A stretch of DNA of 64,000 bases. Origin: Streptomyces sp. NRRL S-37. GTDB taxonomy: Bacteria > Actinomycetota > Actinomycetes > Streptomycetales > Streptomycetaceae. The notes beneath the pieces are model-generated. The model made no database searches. It saw only the letters and a list, made by a program, of their open reading frames with translations, and was not told the DNA's origin. Position numbers and translations under genes: made by a program. Within the stretch, counting starts at the first letter, position 1. The number at the start of each line of letters is the position of its first letter. Of the stretch, positions 50,081-57,692 are shown one piece after another. Location: assembly GCF_000721605.1 (NCBI RefSeq), contig NZ_JOIZ01000001.1:372001-436000 (forward strand), in the 5' to 3' direction.

Positions 50081-50737
50081 ATGCCCCACAGCCAAACCTC
50101 TGCACACCGCGACAGCCTCGCCGGCGTACGCCTCGCGCGCGGAGCATCGCCGTGGCTTCTGCCGACCGTCGCCACCGCAGCCGTCAGTCTGCTCCGCTCC
50201 CGGCGCTCCGGTGCCGCCAAGGCCGTCGCCGTCCCCGCCACCGCCCTGGCGGCGGGGATGCTGTGGTTCTTCCGCGACCCCGAGCGCGAGATCGCCCAGG
50301 GCAGGGTCATCTCGCCCGCCGACGGCGTGGTGCAGAGCATCATGCCGTGGAAGGACGGGCGCACCCGCGTCGCGATCTTCATGAGCCCGCTCAACGTCCA
50401 CGTGAACCGGGCCCCGCTGTCCGGCACGGTGACGTCGGTCGAGCACATCCCCGGTGGCTTCGTTCCCGCTTTCAACAAGGAGAGCGAGAACAACGAGCGC
50501 GTCGTGTGGCACTTCGACACCGAGCTCGGCGACATCGAGATGATCCAGATCGCCGGCGCGGTGGCCCGCCGTATCGTCCCCTACGTGCCCCGGGGCACCA
50601 AGGTCGAGCAGGGCGAGCGCATCGGCCTGATCCGGTTCGGCTCCCGCGTCGACATCTACCTGCCCGAGGGCGTGGAGGTGGCCGTCGAGGTCGGTCAGAA
50701 GACCGTGGCTGGGGTGACTCGCATTGACCGTGGTTGA
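50081..50737 (+). CDS. psd: Phosphatidylserine decarboxylase (short archaetal type)
   Basis: A 218-aa proenzyme. AGMLWFFRDPEREIAQGRVI, SPADGVVQSIMPWKDGRTRV and MSPLNVHVNRAPLSGTV are the core. LIRFGSRVDIYLP carries the Gly-Ser at which the chain self-cleaves to form the pyruvoyl group. A hydrophobic N-terminal region supports membrane association. The ATG at 50081 is preceded by AAGG. It removes CO2 from phosphatidylserine to give phosphatidylethanolamine. pssA overlaps its end. Confidence 0.93.
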   Translation: MPHSQTSAHRDSLAGVRLARGASPWLLPTVATAAVSLLRSRRSGAAKAVAVPATALAAGMLWFFRDPEREIAQGRVISPADGVVQSIMPWKDGRTRVAIFMSPLNVHVNRAPLSGTVTSVEHIPGGFVPAFNKESENNERVVWHFDTELGDIEMIQIAGAVARRIVPYVPRGTKVEQGERIGLIRFGSRVDIYLPEGVEVAVEVGQKTVAGVTRIDRG

Positions 50738-51578
50738 TCCCGAGACACAGGCCGGCTGGGTGCCCGAGGCCGACGAGGCGGACGACGAGGAGGAGATGCC
50801 CCTCTCGCTCCGCCTGTCGATAGCGGACACCCTCACCCTGGGCAACGCCACCTGCGGCTTCATGGCGGTGTACTTCACCACCACCGGCATCCTGATCCCG
50901 CACCTCCAGGGCAGCCAGGAGACCGGCATGGCCCGCCACAGCGCGGCCACCGCCGTCATCCTGATGCTGTGCGCGGCGGTCTTCGACCTGTTCGACGGCC
51001 TGGTGGCGCGCAAGCTGCGCTCCTCGCCGATGGGCGCGGAGCTGGACAACCTGTCCGACCTGATCAGCTTCGGCCTGGCGCCGGCGTACTTCGTCCTGGT
51101 CTACGGCATGGTCGCGGACGACGCGCACCAGAGAGTGGCCGCGGTCGGGGCGATCGTGGTGCTGCTGGCGGTGGTGCTGAGGCTGGCGCGGTTCTCCTGC
51201 GTCACGGTGAAGGACGGCACCTTCCAGGGCATGCCGTCGCCGTTCGGCGCGCTGACCGTCGTCTCGATCGTGCTGCTCGAGCTGCCGTTCGTGGCGACGC
51301 TGCTGGCGATCATCGGTACGGCGTGGCTGATGGTGAGCCGGGTGGAGTACCCGAAGCCGCGGGGTCGCCTCGCGGTGGCCATGCTGTCGTGGATCGTGCT
51401 GTCGATGGGGCTGCTGGCGGCGTGGGCGTTCGACGCGCCGAGCGGGCAGCTGCTGCTCCAGACGGGGTGTGCGCTGCAGCTGGTGATGGGCGCGGTGATT
51501 CCGCTGTTCGCCACGGCGCGGCGGGTGAACAACTTCCGCGACAACCGTCGCGAGGCGCGGGCGGCGCAGCTGCCGTAA
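50724..51578 (+). CDS. pssA: CDP-diacylglycerol-serine O-phosphatidyltransferase
   Basis: A 284-aa membrane enzyme. FDGLVARKLRSSPMGAELDN, then LSDLISFGLAPAYF is the CDP-alcohol phosphotransferase motif (DG..AR....G..LD...D). Six or more hydrophobic segments follow. The start is a TTG at 50724, overlapping psd by 14 nt. It makes phosphatidylserine, the substrate of Psd, so the pair forms phosphatidylethanolamine. Confidence 0.92.
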   Translation: MTVVDPETQAGWVPEADEADDEEEMPLSLRLSIADTLTLGNATCGFMAVYFTTTGILIPHLQGSQETGMARHSAATAVILMLCAAVFDLFDGLVARKLRSSPMGAELDNLSDLISFGLAPAYFVLVYGMVADDAHQRVAAVGAIVVLLAVVLRLARFSCVTVKDGTFQGMPSPFGALTVVSIVLLELPFVATLLAIIGTAWLMVSRVEYPKPRGRLAVAMLSWIVLSMGLLAAWAFDAPSGQLLLQTGCALQLVMGAVIPLFATARRVNNFRDNRREARAAQLP

Positions 51579-51595
51579 CGCGGCGCGTTGTGCTT

Positions 51596-51633
51596 GGGCC
51601 CCGGACCCGGATGGGTTCGGGGCCCGTTTGTTT
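51596..51633 (+). terminator. Terminator after pssA
   Basis: The stem GGGCCCCG/CGGGGCCC, extended imperfectly by GACCC/GGGTT, is followed by GTTTGTTT. It lies 18 nt after the pssA stop. Confidence 0.85.
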
Positions 51634-51809
51634 CGCCCCCGCCGCCCCTTCCCGTCCCGTCCCCGGGGGCTGCGCCCCCGGACCCCCCTTCGGCCCTGAA
51701 CGGGCCTCGTCCTCAAACGCCGGACGGGCTGATTTCAGCCCCTCCGGCGTTTGAGGAGCGGGGCCCGGGGCGGAGCCCCGGGTCGGGACGGGAAGGGGCG
51801 GCGGGGGCG
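51634..51809. repeat. Nested palindromic element between convergent genes
   Basis: Outer arms of 26 bp (51634-51659 and 51784-51809) are perfect inverted repeats. Inside, CCTCAAACGCCGG (51711) pairs with CCGGCGTTTGAGG (51744), and smaller GGGGC/GCCCC hairpins are present. The CCTCAAACGCCGG motif is, from memory, widespread between Streptomyces genes. It lies between convergent pssA and glycerate kinase genes. Confidence 0.88.
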
Positions 51810-51817
51810 GGAAACCC

Positions 51818-52987
51818 TCAGCTCAGGAAGTCCCGCGCGATCCGCTCCGCCGTACGCTCCAGGATCGGCCCCGCATCCGCGATGCACACGGTCACATCCG
51901 GCTCCAGATCCGTCAGCGCGTACGCCCGCCGGATCCCCGCCCGCCCCAGCACCTCCGGCGGCAGCGCCAGCCGCCCGCACACCGCGACGACCTCCTTGTC
52001 CGCCGCACGCGCCGCCGCGGCCACCCCCGCAGGGGCCTTCCCGTGCAGGGTCTGCTCGTCCAGCGACCCCTCCCCCGTGATCACCAGATCCGCCCGCTCC
52101 AGCGCCGGCGCGAACCCGAGCACGTCCAGCATGACCTCGATGCCCGGCCGGAAGGCGGCGCCCAGCAGCAGGGCCCCGTACCCGATCCCCCCGGCCGCCC
52201 CCGCACCGGGCGCCGCGGCGAACTCGGCGGCCTTCGCCCCCACCGCCCCCTCCAGCACCTTCGCGAAGTGCGCGAGCGCCGTGTCCAGCGTCTCCACGTC
52301 CTCCGGCGAGGCCCCCTTCTGCGGGCCGTACACCGCCGGGGCGCCCTTCGGCCCGGTCAGCGGGTTGTCGACATCGCTCGCGAGTACCAGCTCGACCTCG
52401 CCGAGGCGGGGATCCAGCCCCGACAGGTCCGCCGACGCCAGCCCGGCCAGCCCCCCGCCGCCCGGCGCCACCGGCTCACCGTCCGCCGTCACGAACCGCG
52501 CGCCCAGCGCCGACAGCATGCCCGCGCCGCCGTCGGTGGTGGCGCTGCCGCCCACCCCGAACACGATCGTGCGCGCCCCCGCGTCCAGCGCGGCCCGCAG
52601 CAGCTCCCCTGAGCCGTACGTCGACGCCGTGAGCGGCGCGAAGACACCGGCCGGCAGCCGCTGCAGCCCGCTCGCCTCCGCCATCTCCACGACGGCCGTG
52701 TCACCGCGCAGCGCGTACGCCGCGGTCACCTCGTCGCCGAGGGGACCGGCGACCCGTACCTCCCGCCGCTCGAACCCGGCCGCGACCGCCGCGGCCACGG
52801 TGCCGTCACCGCCGTCGGCCACCGGCAGCGCCTCGGCCACCAGGTCCGGTACGACCCGGCGCAGCCCGGCGGTCACCCGCTCGGCGACCTCGACGGCCGT
52901 CAGCGACCCCTTGAACTTGTCCGCGGCGACGAGCACCCGCGGTGCCGGCCGTGTCGTACGAGTGCCGCTCTCTGCAGCGTCCGCCAC
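51818..52987 (-). CDS. Glycerate kinase
   Basis: A 389-aa protein of the GarK/GlxK family: RVLVAADKFKGSLTAVEVAE (nucleotide-site Lys), LPVADGGDGTVAAAVAAG, FGVGGSATTDGGAGMLSALG and ITGEGSLDEQTLHGKAPAGV. It phosphorylates glycerate to 2- or 3-phosphoglycerate, linking glyoxylate-derived carbon to glycolysis. The GTG at 52987 is 6-7 nt after GAGGGG; an ATG two codons earlier overlaps that site. Confidence 0.9.
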   Translation of the reverse strand: MADAAESGTRTTRPAPRVLVAADKFKGSLTAVEVAERVTAGLRRVVPDLVAEALPVADGGDGTVAAAVAAGFERREVRVAGPLGDEVTAAYALRGDTAVVEMAEASGLQRLPAGVFAPLTASTYGSGELLRAALDAGARTIVFGVGGSATTDGGAGMLSALGARFVTADGEPVAPGGGGLAGLASADLSGLDPRLGEVELVLASDVDNPLTGPKGAPAVYGPQKGASPEDVETLDTALAHFAKVLEGAVGAKAAEFAAAPGAGAAGGIGYGALLLGAAFRPGIEVMLDVLGFAPALERADLVITGEGSLDEQTLHGKAPAGVAAAARAADKEVVAVCGRLALPPEVLGRAGIRRAYALTDLEPDVTVCIADAGPILERTAERIARDFLS

Positions 52988-53123
52988 TTGCATTCCCCTC
53001 GTTCTCCGGGCCTCGCGCGTGTCAAGGCCGAGTCGCGCCGCTGCGACCCTAAACCGGCGGACACAGCGGCCGCCATGCCCTGCCCAGCCCGTGAAACGGC
53101 CGGGAACCGGGTACACCGGTCCC

Positions 53124-54203
53124 ATGACCGCGATGAGCGCTGTGGACACGGAGCCGGGACTCGCCGACCGCATCCTCGGAGGCTGGCTGGGCCGGATCGC
53201 GGGCAACATGCTCGGCAAACCGGTGGAGCAGGGCGAGGTGTGGACCCGCGAGCGCATCGACCGCTACCTCCGCCGGACGGACGCCCTCCCCCTCACTGAC
53301 TACCTTCCCGAGCCGCCGACCGAGAGCGAGGGCCTCGACCTGCGCCCCGAGTGGCGGGACTGCGTCCGCGGCCGCGTCCACGGGAGCTGCCGCGACGACG
53401 ACGTCGACTACGCGATCCTCGGCCTGGACCTGCTGGAGACCCACGGCTTCGCCTTCACCACCGAGCAGGTCGGCGACCTGTGGCTGCTGCGGCTGCCGTA
53501 CCTGCAGACCTTCACCGCCGAACGCGCCGCCTACCGCAACCTCGCGAACGGCCTCAAGCCCCCGCTCACCGCCACCTACGACAACCCTTACCAGGAGTGG
53601 ATCGGCGCCCTGATCCGCGCCGACATCCACGGCTGGACGTCCCCGGGCGCCCCGCATCGCGCCGCCTCGCTCGCCCGCCGGGACGCGGTGCTCTCCCACA
53701 CCGGCAACGGCGTGTACGGCGCGATGTGGGCGGCGGCGCTGATCTCGGCGGCGTTCACGGCGCCCACCGTGCGGCACGCGGTGGACGAGGCGCTGACGGT
53801 GATCCCGGCGAGCAGCCGCCTCGCCCGCACCGTGCGCCGGGTGGCCTCCCTGCACGAGGCCGGGCTGGCCTGGGAGGACACGCTCACCACGCTCACGGAG
53901 GAGACGGCGGGCCTCGGCTGGATCCACACGGTCCCGAACGCGGCCGTCCTCACCGCCGGCCTGCTGTACGGCGACGGCGACTTCACCCGGACCATCGCCC
54001 TGACCGTGCGCGGCGGCCTGGACACCGACTCCAACGGTGCGACGGCGGGCTCGGTGGCGGGCGTCCTGTGCGGCGCCCCGGCCGTCCCCGGCCAGTGGAA
54101 GGACCCCCTGCAGGACACGGTCCGCAGCGCCGTCTTCGGCTTCGACGGGGTCCGGATCAGCGAGCTGGCGGAACGCACGCTGCGGCTGGCCCGAGCCGGG
54201 TGA
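53124..54203 (+). CDS. ADP-ribosylglycohydrolase family protein
   Basis: A 359-aa all-helical hydrolase. RILGGWLGRIAGNMLGKPVE opens the fold. CRDDDVDYAILGLDLLE carries the first acidic metal-binding cluster and GGLDTDSNGATAGSVAGVL the second. Family members remove ADP-ribose from proteins or cleave related N-glycosides. It is followed by a Nudix and a sirtuin gene on the same strand. Confidence 0.88.
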   Translation: MTAMSAVDTEPGLADRILGGWLGRIAGNMLGKPVEQGEVWTRERIDRYLRRTDALPLTDYLPEPPTESEGLDLRPEWRDCVRGRVHGSCRDDDVDYAILGLDLLETHGFAFTTEQVGDLWLLRLPYLQTFTAERAAYRNLANGLKPPLTATYDNPYQEWIGALIRADIHGWTSPGAPHRAASLARRDAVLSHTGNGVYGAMWAAALISAAFTAPTVRHAVDEALTVIPASSRLARTVRRVASLHEAGLAWEDTLTTLTEETAGLGWIHTVPNAAVLTAGLLYGDGDFTRTIALTVRGGLDTDSNGATAGSVAGVLCGAPAVPGQWKDPLQDTVRSAVFGFDGVRISELAERTLRLARAG

Positions 54204-54330
54204 CCGTGCGATGTGCCCCGGCGCACGCGCCTCCGGTGTCGATCATGGGACCGGCGTGTGCTGCCGTGCGCCCCGCGGGCCCGGCTCCGTGCCCGCGGCG
54301 GTGCCCGGCGCCACGATTACCCTTCCGGGC

Positions 54331-54834
54331 ATGACCACCACTCAGCCTGTCCAGGACTACGCCTCCTACATCGCCTCCCTCCCCCGTGTCCTCGCCGGCG
54401 CCGCCGTTCTCTTCCGGGACGAGGAGGGGAGGGTGCTGCTCGTCGAGCCGAACTACCGGGAGGGGTGGGCGCTGCCCGGCGGGACGATCGAGTCGGACGA
54501 CGGGGAGAGCCCCCGCGAGGCGGCGCGGCGGGAGACGGCCGAGGAGATCGGGCTGGACCGGGAGCTGGGACGGCTGCTGGCGGTGGACTGGGTGCGGGGG
54601 CCGGGGCGGCCGCCGGTGGTGGCGTACCTGTACGACGGCGGCGTGCTCGGCGCGGACGACTTCGCGGCGATCCGGCTGCAGGAGTCGGAGCTGCTGTCCT
54701 GGCGGCTGGTGCCGCGCGGGGAACTGGCCGAGTATCTCCAGGGCTCCCTGGGGCGCCGGGTGTCGGCCGCGCTGGACGTCCTCGCCGGCGGTCCGGGCAC
54801 CGCGGAGCTGGAGGACGGGTACCCGGTGCGCTGA
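54331..54834 (+). CDS. Nudix hydrolase
   Basis: A 167-aa protein. ALPGGTIESDDGESPREAAR, then RETAEEIGL is the Nudix box with the REUxEExGU core intact. Substrate is a nucleoside diphosphate derivative; an ADP-ribose type is suggested only by neighbours. Confidence 0.9.
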   Translation: MTTTQPVQDYASYIASLPRVLAGAAVLFRDEEGRVLLVEPNYREGWALPGGTIESDDGESPREAARRETAEEIGLDRELGRLLAVDWVRGPGRPPVVAYLYDGGVLGADDFAAIRLQESELLSWRLVPRGELAEYLQGSLGRRVSAALDVLAGGPGTAELEDGYPVR

Positions 54835-54895
54835 GCCCGCGCCCGGCGTTTTATCCGCTCGCCGCACCGGTGCCGCGCGGCCTACCCTCGGCCGC

Positions 54896-55621
54896 ATGAG
54901 CAAGCCCCTCGTCGCCCTCCTCACCGGTGCCGGTGTCAGCACGGACTCCGGTATCCCGGACTACCGCGGACCCAACGGCCTGTGGCGCCGCGATCCCGAG
55001 GCCGAGAAACTGGTGACGTACGCGTACTACATGGGCGACCCGGAGATCCGCCGCCGCTCCTGGCGGATGCGGCGGGAGAACTTCATGTCCGCCGTCGAGC
55101 CGAACGGCGCGCACCGCGCCGTGGCCGAGCTGGAGCGCTCCGGGGTGCCGGTGCGGGTGATCACGCAGAACGTGGACGGGCTGCACCAGCTCGCCGGCCT
55201 GCCGGCCCGCAAGGTGCTCGAACTCCACGGCACCGTGCGGAGTGTGGTGTGCACCAGGTGTCACGCGCGCGGCGCGATGGAGGACGCCCTCGCCCGGGTC
55301 GCGGCCGGTGAGGACGATCCGCCGTGTCTGGGGTGCGGCGGCGTCCTCAAGCCGGCGACGGTGATGTTCGGCGAGCACCTCGATCCCGTGGTGCTGGGCG
55401 AGGCGGCGGCGATCAGCAAGGCGTGCACCGTCTTCGTCGCCGCGGGCACCAGCCTCCAGGTCCACCCCGCCGCCGGGCTCGCGGAGGTGGCCGCCGGCCA
55501 TGGGGCCCGCCTGATCATCGTCAACGCGGAGCCGACCCCGTACGACGGTCTCGCCGACGAGGTGATCCGCGAGCCGATCGGCACCTCGCTGCCGGCGCTG
55601 CTGCGCCGGATCGCCGCCTAG
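54896..55621 (+). CDS. SIR2 (sirtuin) NAD-dependent deacylase
   Basis: A 241-aa protein. LLTGAGVSTDSGIPDYRGPN is the NAD-binding loop; VITQNVDGLHQLAG and LELHGTVRSVVC with the catalytic His follow. CTRC and CLGCG are the two zinc-binding Cys pairs. VFVAAGTSLQVHPAAGL and VNAEPTPYD complete the NAD site. It removes acyl groups from lysine, giving O-acyl-ADP-ribose. The TAG shares CTAG with the convergent ogt stop. Confidence 0.93.
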   Translation: MSKPLVALLTGAGVSTDSGIPDYRGPNGLWRRDPEAEKLVTYAYYMGDPEIRRRSWRMRRENFMSAVEPNGAHRAVAELERSGVPVRVITQNVDGLHQLAGLPARKVLELHGTVRSVVCTRCHARGAMEDALARVAAGEDDPPCLGCGGVLKPATVMFGEHLDPVVLGEAAAISKACTVFVAAGTSLQVHPAAGLAEVAAGHGARLIIVNAEPTPYDGLADEVIREPIGTSLPALLRRIAA

Positions 55622-56100
55622 AACAGGGCGGCTGCGCGTTCGAAGTCCAGCAGGCGCTGTTTGCGCTCCAGGCCGCCGCCGTAGCCGGTGAGGCCGCCGC
55701 TCGCGCCGATGACGCGGTGGCAGGGGACGATGATGCCGACCGGGTTGCGGCCGTTGGCGAGACCGACCGCGCGGGAGGCCTTCGCGTTGCCGAGGGCGTC
55801 GGCGAGTTGGCCGTAGGTGCGGGTCTCGCCGTACGGGATGCGGGTCAGTCGGTCCCAGACGCGGCGCTGGAACGGGGTGCCGTGCAGGCGCAGTTCGAGA
55901 GTGAACTCCTTCAACTCGCCCGTGAAGTACGCCGCGAGCTGCTCCCGCGCCTCGGCGAAGGGGGTGTCGTCGGGGGCACCGAAGGTCTCCTCCGGTGGGC
56001 GGTGGCGCTGGTCGGTCATGTAGAGGCCGCACAGGACGCCGTCGTCGGCGACGAGCGTCAGCGGGCCGTAGGGGCTGTCGGTCACGGTGTGCTGCTTCAT
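55618..56100 (-). CDS. ogt: Methylated-DNA-protein-cysteine methyltransferase
   Basis: A 160-aa repair protein. GTPFQRRVWDRLTRIPYGET and GNAKASRAVGLANGRNPVGI lead to VPCHRVIGASGGLTGYGGGL with the acceptor Cys. It takes alkyl groups from O6-alkylguanine. The ATG is followed upstream by the Ada-AlkA gene, about 20 nt away, probably one operon. The stop overlaps that of the sirtuin gene. Confidence 0.94.
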   Translation of the reverse strand: MKQHTVTDSPYGPLTLVADDGVLCGLYMTDQRHRPPEETFGAPDDTPFAEAREQLAAYFTGELKEFTLELRLHGTPFQRRVWDRLTRIPYGETRTYGQLADALGNAKASRAVGLANGRNPVGIIVPCHRVIGASGGLTGYGGGLERKQRLLDFERAAALF

Positions 56101-56121
56101 CGGCTGGGATCCCTGGTCTCT

Positions 56122-57636
56122 CTACACCGGCAGGAAGTTGATGGGGTGGCTGTCCGTCGCCCACAGGTACTGGACCGCGTACGCCCGCCAGGGCCGCCAG
56201 GCCGCCGCGCGTGCGGTGAGGGCGGCCGGGGTGGAGGGCAGGCCCAGTTCGCGGGCGGCGCGGCGGATGCCGAGGTCGGTGGGGAGGAAGGCGTCGGGGT
56301 CGCCGAGGGCGCGCATGGCGATGACGTCGGCCGTCCAGGGGCCGAAGCCGGGGAGGGCGAGGAGTTTCGCGCGGGTCTCGGGCCAGTCGCTGTCGGCGCC
56401 CAGGTGGAGGTCGCCGTCGGCGAGCCGGCGTACGAGGGTGGTGAAGGTGGTACGGCGGGTGCGGGGCATGGCGAGGGTCTCGGGGTCGAGCTCCGCCAGT
56501 GCCCCGGGGGACGGGAAAAGGTGGGTGAGGCCGCCCTCGGGGTCGTCCACGGGGGTGCCGTGCGCGGTGACCAGGCGGGCCGCGTGGGTGCGGGCGGCGG
56601 CCGTGGAGACCTGCTGGCCGAGGACGGCCCGGACGGCGAACTCGTCCGCGTCGACCGTGCGCGGCACGCGGCGGCCGGGTGCCTTGTCGACGAGGGGCGC
56701 GAGGACCGGGTCCGCGCGCAGCTGCTCGTCGACGGCGACCGGGTCGGCGTCCAGGTCGAGCAGGCGGCGGCAGCGGCTGATGGCGACGGTGAGGTCGCGG
56801 GGGTCGCCGAGGGTGAGGCGGCAGGCGATGTGGTCGGGGTGCGGGGTGAGCGCCACGACGCCGTGGCCGTACGGCAGGCGCAGGGTGCGCCGGTAGGCGC
56901 CGATGGGGGTACCTCCCACGCCCTTAGGGCTGTGGGGGAGCCACTCCTCCACGCCGGGTACGGCGGTGGCGGCGAGGTGGCCGAAGAGGTTGTCGGGGTT
57001 GAGCGGGGCGCGGAACGGCAGGCGGAGGGAGAGCACTCCGGGGGTGGTGCGGGAGGTGTCCTTCGGTGCCCGGGCGCGCAGTCCGCCCGGGGTGAGTGCG
57101 TAGACCTCGCGGACGGTGTCGTTGAAGGCGCGGACGGAGGAGAAGCCGGCCGCGAAGGCGATCTCCGCCATCGGCAGTGCCGTGGTCTCGATGAGGAGCC
57201 GCGCGGTCTGGGCGCGCTGGGCGCGGGCGAGCGCGAGGGGGCCCGCGCCCAGCTCGGCGAGGAGCTGGCGTTCGACCTGCCGGGTGCTGTAGCCGAGCCG
57301 GGCGGCGAGACCGGTGACGCCTTCGCGGTCGACGACGCCGTCGGCGATCAGGCGCATGGCACGGGCCACCGCGTCGGCCCGCTGGTTCCACTCCGGTGAG
57401 CCGGGGCTGGTGTCGGGCCGGCAGCGTTTGCAGGCCCGGAACCCGGCCTGCTGGCAGGCCGCCGCGCTCGGGTGGAAGACCATGTTCTCGGCCTTGGGCG
57501 GGACCACCGGGCAGCTCGGCCGGCAGTAGATGCCGGTGGTGAGGACGGCGGTGAAGAACCAGCCGTCGAACCGCGCGTCCTTCGACCGCACGGCGCGCAC
57601 GCAGCGCTCTGTGTCGGTGTGCATCCCCTTCTGCAT
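56122..57636 (-). CDS. Ada-AlkA fusion: alkylation sensor/regulator with 3-methyladenine glycosylase
   Basis: A 504-aa fusion. The N-terminal Ada-type zinc domain has TGIYCRPSCPVVPPKAEN and FRACKRCRPDTSP (four Cys). Residues about 90-190 carry an AraC helix-turn-helix (GLAARLGYSTRQVERQLLAE and IAFAAGFSSVRAFNDTVREV). From about 205 follows AlkA: AlkA_N, VRAVLGQQVSTAAARTHAAR and LLALPGFGPWTADVIAMRAL with the catalytic Asp in FLPTDLGIRRAA. In the middle, LPHSPKGVGGTPI is coded by a palindromic repeat element (56905-56941). Another possible start is the ATG at 57624. Confidence 0.93.
   Translation of the reverse strand: MQKGMHTDTERCVRAVRSKDARFDGWFFTAVLTTGIYCRPSCPVVPPKAENMVFHPSAAACQQAGFRACKRCRPDTSPGSPEWNQRADAVARAMRLIADGVVDREGVTGLAARLGYSTRQVERQLLAELGAGPLALARAQRAQTARLLIETTALPMAEIAFAAGFSSVRAFNDTVREVYALTPGGLRARAPKDTSRTTPGVLSLRLPFRAPLNPDNLFGHLAATAVPGVEEWLPHSPKGVGGTPIGAYRRTLRLPYGHGVVALTPHPDHIACRLTLGDPRDLTVAISRCRRLLDLDADPVAVDEQLRADPVLAPLVDKAPGRRVPRTVDADEFAVRAVLGQQVSTAAARTHAARLVTAHGTPVDDPEGGLTHLFPSPGALAELDPETLAMPRTRRTTFTTLVRRLADGDLHLGADSDWPETRAKLLALPGFGPWTADVIAMRALGDPDAFLPTDLGIRRAARELGLPSTPAALTARAAAWRPWRAYAVQYLWATDSHPINFLPV
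56905..56941. repeat. Palindromic repeat element, copy inside the Ada-AlkA gene
   Basis: GGGGGTACCTCCCACGCCC, centre TTA, GGGCTGTGGGGGAGC. This is the same element as at 40391-40427. It lies in frame and codes for about 12 residues that look inserted between EEW and GAYRRT. Confidence 0.82.
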
Positions 57637-57692
57637 GCCTCAAGGATCGGGCACGTCCGGTGCCCCGGTCTGGCGGGAATCCGACATCGACG

